A stretch of DNA of 64,000 nucleotides from an uncultured Lachnospiraceae bacterium (GTDB taxonomy: Bacteria > Bacillota > Clostridia > Lachnospirales > Lachnospiraceae). The stretch lies in contig CAMNSD010000003.1 of the NCBI GenBank assembly GCA_946554445.1, forward strand, positions 162,516 to 226,515, written 5' to 3'. The notes under the pieces are model-generated. The model had not been told where the DNA came from and made no database searches. It was given only the letters and a program-made list of their open reading frames with translations. Position 1 is the stretch's first letter. Each line of letters opens with the position of its first letter. The translations under genes were made by a program, and so were the position numbers. Of the stretch, positions 17,305 through 24,214 are shown piece after piece.

Positions 17305-18823
17305 AGTGATGATAATCGATGATGAGACGATGATTAGGTGGGGTATCCATGATCTGTTGGACTGGGAAAAAGAAGGGTTTATTTTTGGTGAGGATGGAAA
17401 AGACGGTAGGGACGGCTTAAAGAAATTGTTGGAATATCGTCCGGATTTGGCGCTGGTTGATATAAAAATGCCGGGAATGAGCGGACTTGAACTGATTCGT
17501 GAGGCTAAGGAGGCAGGATACGAGGGCTGTTTTATCATTCTGACCGGTTATGCAGAATTTGAATTTGCCAAGCAGGCGATTCAATATGGCGTAAAGGATT
17601 ATTTATTAAAACCAATCGAAGAAGATGAACTTGCGAAATGCGTATGGCGGATCAAGGAGGAACTTAATCAAAAAGAGGGGGAGAGAGTCTACCACTCAGC
17701 CAACGAAGATATAGCAAGAGAGGAATTGCTGCGTCGGATTGTGCTGCAGATGGAAACACGGGAAGAACTGGAAGAGAAAATAGAGCGTTATCAGATTTCT
17801 TTTGGAGAGAAGATTCTGTGTGCCGCAATCCTCACAGACAGAGATATGCTGGTACATAAAGAAGATGGAGGATTTCAGGAAAAGGTTAAGGTATTTTTGC
17901 AGGATGAAAAAGTATACAATGAGAAAATAGTAATGGATAATCAGATCGTACTGATCGGATTTGGTTTGGATTATAAAACATGGGTTGACTTGCTTTCCAA
18001 GCGGAACGAAGGGATCAGACGAAGGTTTGGTGAAGGACTGCTGATTGCTGTAGGGCATAATGTGAATCAATGGTATGATTTATGCTATTCTTATGAATTT
18101 GCAAAATTTATGTTAGAGCAGGAGTTTTTGTTCGGGAACTATGATGTCCTTTCCATAAATACGATCGAGCAGCAACAGCAAATTGTGGAATGCCCTCAGC
18201 CGGAGCAGTTTATGCTGCTGATTGAAGTGGGCGATCTGGACGGGATCAAAGAGAGTGTGGGTAAGCTGGAAGCTTATTGCAGAAAGAATCTGATGAAAGA
18301 GATGGATATTAAAATCCAACTCATGTATAATCTGATGACAATACGGAACAGTCTTGAGAAAAAATACGACTGTCTGAACGGACATATCATGATATTAATG
18401 GAGAAAATGAATCAGTCAGAGAAATTACAGCCTTTGGTGGAATTGTATTGTGAGGCTCTTCAGGATATGTGCCGGCAGATTGGAAGTGATGATTCCGCAA
18501 CTGTGATCAAGCGAATGTATTATTATATGGAAAAGAATTATGATCAGGATCTTAAAGTAGAAGGGTTTGCTAAGATGTTTAATTACAATAGTAATTATCT
18601 GGGGAAAATTTTCCGTAAGGAAATGGGAGACAGCTTTAACAATATCTTAGATACCATACGTATTGCAAATGCAAAGAGATTGTTGTTGGAAACAGATATG
18701 AAAGTCTATCAGATTTCCGAGAAAGTAGGATACAATAATATAGATTACTTTTATCTTAAGTTTAAGAAATATGTGGGGATCAGTCCCAAAGAGTTTAAAA
18801 AAGGTAAATTCCTTCGGAATTAA
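17297..18823 (+). CDS. AraC-type response regulator, YesN family
   Basis: A 508-aa regulator. Residues 1-125 form a receiver domain: acidic pocket IIDDE, phosphorylated Asp in ALVDIKMPGMSGLEL, and the conserved Lys in DYLLKPIEEDE. A middle region of about 270 residues without a clear domain follows. The last 100 residues form two AraC helix-turn-helix units, seen as VEGFAKMFNYNSNYLGKIFR and KVGYNNIDYFYLKFKKYVGI. GGGAG precedes the ATG, which lies inside the kinase gene. The final codons (GKFLRN then TAA) are encoded by a dispersed repeat copy, so the C-terminal tail and stop have probably been replaced by the repeat. The likely target is the ABC importer operon just downstream. Confidence 0.94.
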   Translation: MYKVMIIDDETMIRWGIHDLLDWEKEGFIFGEDGKDGRDGLKKLLEYRPDLALVDIKMPGMSGLELIREAKEAGYEGCFIILTGYAEFEFAKQAIQYGVKDYLLKPIEEDELAKCVWRIKEELNQKEGERVYHSANEDIAREELLRRIVLQMETREELEEKIERYQISFGEKILCAAILTDRDMLVHKEDGGFQEKVKVFLQDEKVYNEKIVMDNQIVLIGFGLDYKTWVDLLSKRNEGIRRRFGEGLLIAVGHNVNQWYDLCYSYEFAKFMLEQEFLFGNYDVLSINTIEQQQQIVECPQPEQFMLLIEVGDLDGIKESVGKLEAYCRKNLMKEMDIKIQLMYNLMTIRNSLEKKYDCLNGHIMILMEKMNQSEKLQPLVELYCEALQDMCRQIGSDDSATVIKRMYYYMEKNYDQDLKVEGFAKMFNYNSNYLGKIFRKEMGDSFNNILDTIRIANAKRLLLETDMKVYQISEKVGYNNIDYFYLKFKKYVGISPKEFKKGKFLRN

Positions 18824-18861
18824 CCTTACGAGATCCGCTTTGCGGCCTCAGATAAGCGGAT
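18796..18861 (+). repeat. Dispersed palindromic repeat, short form, inside a coding end (copy B)
   Basis: The first 45 bases (18796-18840) are identical to copy C (29438-29482). The first hairpin is AAGGT-A-AATTCC-TTC-GGAATT-A-ACCTT, and its right arm contains the TAA that ends the response regulator gene. The second hairpin is CCGC-TTT-GCGG flanked by GAG and CTC. The copy ends with AGATAAGCGGA. It encodes the last eight residues of the host protein. Confidence 0.88.
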
Positions 18862-18865
18862 GAGT

Positions 18866-18896
18866 GTCAGTGCCAAAGGGCCCTGGCACTTTTTTA
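18866..18896 (+). terminator. Terminator after the response regulator gene
   Basis: AGTGCCA (18869-18875) pairs with TGGCACT (18884-18890) around an 8-nt loop, and a run of six T follows. It lies directly after the repeat copy, as also happens near 15.4 kb. Confidence 0.85.
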
Positions 18897-18908
18897 ACTC
18901 CCAAAAGT

Positions 18909-18964
18909 AGGGTGAAATTCCTCCTAAAAACAGGGTATTAATAAATTTACTCTTTTTTTATAAT
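18909..18964 (+). promoter_or_regulatory. Candidate activator-dependent promoter of the ABC importer
   Basis: TATAAT (18959-18964) lies 25 bases before the first permease ATG without a good -35 box. Two AGGGT direct repeats (18909-18913 and 18932-18936), 23 bases apart, are placed where an AraC-type regulator could bind. This is inference from position and from the adjacent YesN-type regulator. Confidence 0.35.
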
Positions 18965-18988
18965 TTTTTCATAAAAGGAGGAAAGACC

Positions 18989-19927
18989 ATGAAGAGACAA
19001 AATTCAAAACCAAAAGTACAGAAAGAAAAGTTTTCATGGAATCTTATGTGGAAACAGAGATATCTTCTGCTAATGTCAGTTCCATTCGTAGTATGGTTGA
19101 TTGTCTTCAAGTATATTCCTTTATGGGGATGGACGATGGCATTTCAGGAAGTAAAACCCAATTCCTTTGCATTGCCAATATGGGAAAGAAAGTTTGTGGG
19201 ATTTGATAATTTTATCCAGGCATTTACCGACCGCCTTTTTCCCCAGACAATGATCAATACTATAGGGATTAGTATTCTGGGTATTGCAATAGGAACGATA
19301 TCCTCTATCTTTTTCGCATTGGTATTAAATGAAATCTGTTTTACCCGATTCAAAAAGATAACGCAGACAGTATCTTATCTACCGCACTTTGTATCATGGG
19401 TAATCATTGCCAGTATAGCAAAAATGATTTTAAATGATGGCGGTGCAATTGACAGCATGTTGAATACAAAGCTTCACCTGATGTCTACGAATTCGGCTCT
19501 GTTTTGGATTGTGGTATGTTTGATTAATGTCTGGAAAGAGATGGGATGGGATGCTATCATTTATCTTTCTGCAATGGCAGGAATTGACCAGGGACTTTAT
19601 GAAGCGGCAAAGGTGGATGGAGCAAATCGTTTTCAGAGAATCTGGAATATTACACTTCCAAGCATCAAACCAACGGTGATTGTTTTGCTGATCATGAGCA
19701 TTGGTGGAGCATTAAATGTAGGAATGGAACGCCAGATGCTTCTCAGCAATGGTATTGTACAAGATCATGCAATGGTTCTTTCATGGTTTGCCTATGTCCG
19801 TGGTATTGGAAGTAATAATTATGGACTCGGTACCGCCATCGGTATGTTCCAGTCGGTAGTCGGCATTATTCTTCTGTTTATTGCAAATAAGATTGCAGGA
19901 ATGCTTGGCGAAAGTAAACTTGTATAG
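18989..19927 (+). CDS. Carbohydrate ABC transporter permease (LplB/YteP type)
   Basis: A 312-aa permease with six predicted membrane helices. It starts with a basic cytosolic tail and LLLMSVPFVVWLIVFKYIPL, then YIPLWGWTMAFQEVKP, the opening pattern of LplB/YteP permeases. The ATPase-contacting EAA loop is EAAKVDGANRFQRIWNITLP near residue 208. It pairs with the next gene (LplC/YtcP type) to form the channel of a CUT1-family importer, with the lipoprotein binding protein encoded third. No ATPase subunit is encoded in the cluster, so a shared MsmX-like ATPase elsewhere is likely. AAAGGAGG precedes the ATG. Confidence 0.94.
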   Translation: MKRQNSKPKVQKEKFSWNLMWKQRYLLLMSVPFVVWLIVFKYIPLWGWTMAFQEVKPNSFALPIWERKFVGFDNFIQAFTDRLFPQTMINTIGISILGIAIGTISSIFFALVLNEICFTRFKKITQTVSYLPHFVSWVIIASIAKMILNDGGAIDSMLNTKLHLMSTNSALFWIVVCLINVWKEMGWDAIIYLSAMAGIDQGLYEAAKVDGANRFQRIWNITLPSIKPTVIVLLIMSIGGALNVGMERQMLLSNGIVQDHAMVLSWFAYVRGIGSNNYGLGTAIGMFQSVVGIILLFIANKIAGMLGESKLV

Positions 19928-19938
19928 GAGGCGGAAAA

Positions 19939-20835
19939 ATGGCAGACAATAATTATCAAATTAAAGGCGTAGGGAAGAGTGAAAAGTGGTTTGACTATGT
20001 ATTGCTTATTTTCTGTCTGCTCCTTATCGCTATGACAGTATATCCGTTTTTGAATGTACTTGCAATTTCATTAAACGATCCGATGGATACGATGAGGAAC
20101 ATTAATTTCATTATTCCCAGAAAGTTTACGCTTAGTAATTATATTTACATATTTACAGAAAATAACCTAGGCAGTGCTTTTTTGATGTCGATAGCAAGGA
20201 CTCTGGTGGGAACCGGAATTGGAGTTATCTGCACGGCTATGTTAGCGTATGTACTGAGCAGGAAAGATTTTTGTTTTAACAAACTTTTTACTATTTTGTT
20301 TATCATTACAATGTACGTAAGTGGTGGCATGATTCCTGAATATTTGCTTCTTACTAGAACACTGCATTTAAGTAACAACTTTATGGTATATATTATTCCA
20401 GGGTTGATATGGGTGTACAATGTAATATTAATGCGTTCTTTTATAGAAGGATTGCCGATTGCTTTGCAGGAAGCAGCCAAAATAGATGGAGCAAATGATT
20501 TTGTAATCTGGGCAAAAGTGGTTCTTCCTCTTTGTACACCAACCATTGCAACGGTGGCATTGTTTTTAGCAGTTGGACAGTGGAATGCCTTTATGGATAC
20601 ATATCTTTATGCCAGGGAGCTTCCTACCCTGCAGTATGTTTTATATGAGATTATGCAAAAAGCTGAAATCAAGATTGATCCTCACGCACAGGCAAATCAG
20701 ATTCAGAATGCAGTATCCCCAATGTCTGTGCGTATGGCTATCACAATTGTTGCTACAGTGCCTATCCTGATTGTCTATCCGTTCCTGCAAAAATACTTTG
20801 TAGGAGGCATGACGCTTGGTGCAGTAAAAGACTGA
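19939..20835 (+). CDS. Carbohydrate ABC transporter permease (LplC/YtcP type)
   Basis: A 298-aa permease with six predicted membrane helices. It has VYPFLNVLAISLNDPMDT near the N-terminus, the EAA loop EAAKIDGANDFVIWAKVVLP near residue 176, and the C-terminal ending PFLQKYFVGGMTLGAVKD, which is typical of the LplC/YtcP/CUT1 partner permease. It begins 11 nt after the first permease gene with GGAGG before its ATG. Both permeases and the binding protein form one operon, probably regulated by the YesM/YesN pair upstream. The substrate is unknown; family members import oligosaccharides from host glycans or plant polymers. Confidence 0.94.
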   Translation: MADNNYQIKGVGKSEKWFDYVLLIFCLLLIAMTVYPFLNVLAISLNDPMDTMRNINFIIPRKFTLSNYIYIFTENNLGSAFLMSIARTLVGTGIGVICTAMLAYVLSRKDFCFNKLFTILFIITMYVSGGMIPEYLLLTRTLHLSNNFMVYIIPGLIWVYNVILMRSFIEGLPIALQEAAKIDGANDFVIWAKVVLPLCTPTIATVALFLAVGQWNAFMDTYLYARELPTLQYVLYEIMQKAEIKIDPHAQANQIQNAVSPMSVRMAITIVATVPILIVYPFLQKYFVGGMTLGAVKD

Positions 20836-20876
20836 GAATGAATAAAAAGTGTAGATAACAGATAAAGGAGGAAATT

Positions 20877-22538
20877 ATGAACATAAAAAAGTTTGTAACA
20901 TTATTATTGACCGTTTCCCTTACAGTTGGCCTTCTTAGCGGCTGCGGCGGAAAAGGAAGTGCAGAGTCTTCCGGTGAAAGTGGAAGTGATGGCAGTGTCA
21001 TAGAACTGACTTTCTATAATGCGGACGGAGAGGAAGATCCCTGGACTGATCCGGTGGCTCAGGCTTTGACAGAAAAAACCGGTGTGCGGTTGAAAACAGA
21101 ATATCCCGTATCATCTGACGATCAGAAAGTGGCTCTTATGATCGCAGAGCAGAACTATCCTGATCTGATTTATGCGAAGGGGGATGCAGGAAGTCTGATC
21201 GATGCAGGCGCCTTAATTGATATGACAGATCTGATTGAGGAATATGGACCTAATATTAAGAAAATGTACGGAGATGAGTTCGATAAATTGAAACATTCGC
21301 AGGACGACCCGTCTATTTATCAGTTATCTTCCTATGCGGTAGGCGGGACCAATTATAAAAATTCCGGTACCGCACAGATTCAATGGGCCGTATTAAAGGA
21401 AAATGATTATAAGGTGCCGGAATCTTTGGATGAATTTGAAAAGATGCTCAAAGATTATATTGCGGCGCATCCCACAACAGATGATGGTATGGAAACGATT
21501 GGTATTACCCTTTCCACATCAGACTGGCACTGGATGATTACTATGGGAAACCCTGCCGGATATATTGCGGAAGGTGCTCCGGATAATGGGCAGTGGCTGG
21601 TAGACGAGAACTACAATGCGAGTTACAAATTCCGGTCTGATAAGGTGCGAGAGTATTTTAAGTGGCTTAACAGAATGTATAATGAAGGTATCCTTGACCA
21701 TGAATTTGCAACCCAGACTCACGAGGACTACATTGCAAAGATAGCATCCGGACGTGTATTATCCCTTTTTGATACCGATTGGGATTATGCGGATGGAGAA
21801 AAGATTTTGAAAGCAGATGGCAAGCTGAATCTGACATACTGCGGCATTCCTCTGACGATGGATGCGGGTACAAAGGCGCCCTCTTTAATGTACCAGGGAC
21901 TTACGACAGGACAGGGAGTCGGTATCACTACTGCATGTAAGGATCCTGTGGCGGCAATCAAATATCTGGATTTTATCTGCTCAGATGAAGGGCAGGTACT
22001 TGTACAATGGGGAATTGAGGGAACAAATTACTTTATTGATGAGGAAGGTCATCGTTATCGTACCCAGGAAGAAATTGATGAATGCAATAATAATAAGGAT
22101 TATAGAAAAAATACCGGGGTAGGATTTCATAATTATCCGTTCCCATGTTATGGCAATGGTATTGAGGATCCCACTGGCAGTACTTATACAACGGCCAGTA
22201 AGGATGCGGTTGCCGCAGAGTATGATGAGGAACAACGTGCGGCATGTGAAGCATGGGGCGTAGACCTTTTGGTTGATATCTTCCCGCAGGCATCCGAGTT
22301 TGAGACGCCTAAATATTCCGCAATTTGGGCTTATTCAAAACCGACTGAGTTTGATGAGATTGGAAATAAGCTGGATGAGGTCGCCTGGTCTGCATTGATC
22401 AGTTGTGTCATTGGAAGCGAAGCAGATTTTGATACATCTTATGATAAGATGATTTCGGATCTGCAAAGTACAGGTATGAGTGAAGCGGAAGAAATGTTGA
22501 CGGAAATCATTAAAGAAAGAGTAGCATTGGTCGAATGA
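20877..22538 (+). CDS. Extracellular solute-binding lipoprotein (family 1, LplA/YtcQ type)
   Basis: A 553-aa lipoprotein. The signal sequence (residues 1-21) ends in the lipobox LLSGCGG, so Cys22 should be lipidated and the protein held on the outer face of the membrane. A short Ser/Gly-rich linker follows, and then the binding-protein fold. Its size is usual for LplA/YtcQ-type proteins that serve LplB/LplC permeases. DLIYAKGDAGSLIDAGALID and FSDLQ-free aromatic stretches such as STSDWHWMITMGNP suggest sugar binding, but the ligand is not readable. A hairpin terminator at 22572-22618 closes the operon. No glycoside hydrolase gene accompanies the importer, which is unusual for this group. Confidence 0.93.
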   Translation: MNIKKFVTLLLTVSLTVGLLSGCGGKGSAESSGESGSDGSVIELTFYNADGEEDPWTDPVAQALTEKTGVRLKTEYPVSSDDQKVALMIAEQNYPDLIYAKGDAGSLIDAGALIDMTDLIEEYGPNIKKMYGDEFDKLKHSQDDPSIYQLSSYAVGGTNYKNSGTAQIQWAVLKENDYKVPESLDEFEKMLKDYIAAHPTTDDGMETIGITLSTSDWHWMITMGNPAGYIAEGAPDNGQWLVDENYNASYKFRSDKVREYFKWLNRMYNEGILDHEFATQTHEDYIAKIASGRVLSLFDTDWDYADGEKILKADGKLNLTYCGIPLTMDAGTKAPSLMYQGLTTGQGVGITTACKDPVAAIKYLDFICSDEGQVLVQWGIEGTNYFIDEEGHRYRTQEEIDECNNNKDYRKNTGVGFHNYPFPCYGNGIEDPTGSTYTTASKDAVAAEYDEEQRAACEAWGVDLLVDIFPQASEFETPKYSAIWAYSKPTEFDEIGNKLDEVAWSALISCVIGSEADFDTSYDKMISDLQSTGMSEAEEMLTEIIKERVALVE

Positions 22539-22571
22539 TCATTTATCATTAGGGAATCAGTTTATTTGACG

Positions 22572-22618
22572 AAAGCAGGTCATGATTCAGAAATTTTGAA
22601 TATATGACCTGCTTTTTG
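22572..22618 (+). terminator. Terminator closing the ABC importer operon
   Basis: AAAGCAGGTCAT (22572-22583) pairs over 12 bases with ATGACCTGCTTT (22604-22615), and further T residues follow. The loop is 20 nt. Confidence 0.85.
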
Positions 22619-22678
22619 TATGACATTTATTTTTCAGAATCTTTTGAAAGGCTAAAAGTAAAATCACCCTTTTTATAG

Positions 22679-22707
22679 TTGACAAAGAAAATTTATGATA
22701 TTATAAT
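22679..22707 (+). promoter_or_regulatory. Consensus promoter of the metal-sensor gene
   Basis: TTGACA (22679-22684) and TATAAT (22702-22707) are both perfect consensus boxes, 17 bases apart. The A/T-rich stretch right after the -10 box contains ATATGAAC and the palindrome ACATATGT. Spaced elements of this kind can serve as ArsR/SmtB operators, so autorepression is plausible but unproven. Confidence 0.75.
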
Positions 22708-22753
22708 ATGAACAAATAAACATATGTTAAATTATAATAGGAAAGGTGCTAAT

Positions 22754-23101
22754 GTGACAGTGGAGAAAGAATATCTGGAAACGCATGATGAGTTGATACA
22801 ATCTGTCCTGGACAGACAGCCTGCGGATGAAGTCCTCTACGATCTGGCCGAACTTTTTAAAATGTTCGGAGATTCCACAAGGATTAAGATTCTGTATTCG
22901 ATGTTTGATACGGAACTGTGTGTGAATGATATTGCCGGACTGCTGCATTTAAGCCAGTCATCTGTCAGCCATCAGCTGCGGATCCTCAAGACATCCAAGC
23001 TTGTGAAATCTCGCAGGGAAGGAAAATCTGTCTTTTACTCGCTGGACGATGAACATGTCAGACTGATTCTCAGTATGGGCATGGAGCATGTGGAAGAGTA
23101 G
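22754..23101 (+). CDS. ArsR/SmtB-family metal-sensing repressor (zinc-type site)
   Basis: A 115-aa winged-helix repressor. The core is ALF-less but clear: DSTRIKILYSMFDTELCVND, then recognition helix HLSQSSVSHQLRILKTSKLV and wing SRREGKSVFYSL. The last helix reads DEHVRLILSMGMEHVEE. It gives D-x-H-x10-H-x-x-E, the alpha-5 metal site of SmtB/CzrA-type zinc sensors. The alpha-3 motif ELCVND has only one of the two cysteines of CadC-type cadmium/lead sensors. I chose a GTG start at 22754 with AGGAAAGG upstream; an ATG at 22724 would add ten residues but lacks a site. The next gene encodes an HMA protein, consistent with metal homeostasis. Confidence 0.87.
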   Translation: MTVEKEYLETHDELIQSVLDRQPADEVLYDLAELFKMFGDSTRIKILYSMFDTELCVNDIAGLLHLSQSSVSHQLRILKTSKLVKSRREGKSVFYSLDDEHVRLILSMGMEHVEE

Positions 23102-23162
23102 ACTGTAAAGCTGTAACAAACGCTGCTGGGCGTTCGATAGGAAATTCAGAAGGGAGAATATC

Positions 23163-23381
23163 ATGGGAAAAACTTATAAGATTGAAGTGGATTGTGCGAA
23201 TTGTGCGGAAAAGATGCAGGAGGCGGCCAGGAAGACCGAAGGCGTTACTGATGCAACCGTAAGTTTTATGACACAGAAGATGAAAGTGGAGTTTGCGGAA
23301 GGGGCCGATGAGAAGGCTGTTATGAAGCAGGTTTTGAAGGCTTGTAAAAAAGTAGAGCCAGACTGCGAGATTGCATTCTGA
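23163..23381 (+). CDS. Single-domain HMA metal-binding protein
   Basis: A 72-aa ferredoxin-like HMA domain with the metal-binding CxxC in VDCANCAEKMQEA. The Asp before the first Cys matches zinc/cadmium-type ATPase domains (ZntA/CadA) more than copper chaperones. The ending CKKVEPDCEIAF is like the end of the N-terminal HMA domain of clostridial CadA proteins. Such a gene normally precedes a P-type ATPase gene, but here it is followed by a terminator (23426-23468) and an unrelated lipoprotein gene. It probably acts as a metallochaperone or buffer under the control of the ArsR-type gene 61 nt upstream. Confidence 0.85.
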   Translation: MGKTYKIEVDCANCAEKMQEAARKTEGVTDATVSFMTQKMKVEFAEGADEKAVMKQVLKACKKVEPDCEIAF

Positions 23382-23425
23382 TATAGAGTGGATCATTTGG
23401 TAATTTTAGAAAGTGAATCTTTTAT

Positions 23426-23468
23426 AAAAGGCGGAAAATCCATAAATACAGGATTATCCGTCTTTTGT
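23426..23468 (+). terminator. Terminator after the HMA gene
   Basis: AAAAGGCGGAAAATCC (23426-23441) pairs with GGATTATCCGTCTTTT (23451-23466) with two imperfect positions, around a 9-nt loop, ending in T residues. Confidence 0.8.
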
Positions 23469-23583
23469 ATTTACCATTCCATATGAAAAATGGGTTGACG
23501 AAAAGGCATGAAATCAGTACTATGGTTAAATAGGGAATATTATAGATAAAAATATAGATAAGTCCCGGTTGGAGGGGAAGACT

Positions 23584-24213
23584 TTGAAAAAAAATATTAT
23601 TTTAGGCATCATTATTATCTGTGGATTTTTGTTGACAGCATGTGGCAAAGAAGATGAAGCACTGGTTGCTTATCAAGAAGATATGAACACCTTTTTTGAG
23701 AGTGTTGCTTCCTACGATAATAATATAAATTCGATTGATCCGTCTTCGGAAGATGCGGTATCGCAGCTTTTGGCGTATCTGGATGGCTTGCAGGAAGAGA
23801 TTACCTGGATGGCGGAATTGGAAGTGCCGGAACAATTTTCGGCAGCGGAGAGTCTGGCGGATGAGGCGGATGAAAATATGAAGGAAGCCGTGGCTTTATT
23901 CCACTCGGCGTACGAGGGAGATACCTTCAATGAGAATCTGTGGCAGGGTGCTATGGAATATTATGAAAGGGTAAATATCCGGATCCAATATATCATTTCC
24001 ATTCTGCATGGAGAAATCCCTGAGGGTGAAGGCGTTACATACACAGAGGACGAGGGTATCTTTGGCGGCGGATTTCTGAATAAGACAGAAGATGATGAGT
24101 CGTCTGACGAATCATCGGACGAGGGCGCTTCGGAGGAAGAGGTGCCGGAAGATAATTTTGACACGGATGATACCGTCTTTTATGAGGAACCTTCCGAGGG
24201 AGCTGAAGAATAG
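23584..24213 (+). CDS. Hypothetical lipoprotein with very acidic tail
   Basis: A 209-aa protein I do not recognise. The signal sequence ends in the lipobox LLTACGK, so it should be lipid-anchored outside the cell. Residues 25-140 are mainly helical and may form a small bundle (EDMNTFFESVASYDNNI, MKEAVALFHSAYEG). The last 45 residues are almost entirely Asp, Glu and Ser, with SSDESSDEG repeats. The start is a TTG at 23584, seven bases after GGAGGGG. The gene ends one base before metH, so the two are probably cotranscribed, although a surface lipoprotein has no evident link to methionine synthesis. Confidence 0.75.
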   Translation: MKKNIILGIIIICGFLLTACGKEDEALVAYQEDMNTFFESVASYDNNINSIDPSSEDAVSQLLAYLDGLQEEITWMAELEVPEQFSAAESLADEADENMKEAVALFHSAYEGDTFNENLWQGAMEYYERVNIRIQYIISILHGEIPEGEGVTYTEDEGIFGGGFLNKTEDDESSDESSDEGASEEEVPEDNFDTDDTVFYEEPSEGAEE

Positions 24214-24214
24214 T

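Noticed and set aside
23382..23583. Remnant of a P-type ATPase after the HMA gene
   Set aside because: The region holds a terminator and A/T-rich DNA, with no coding similarity to ATPase motifs such as DKTGT in any frame.
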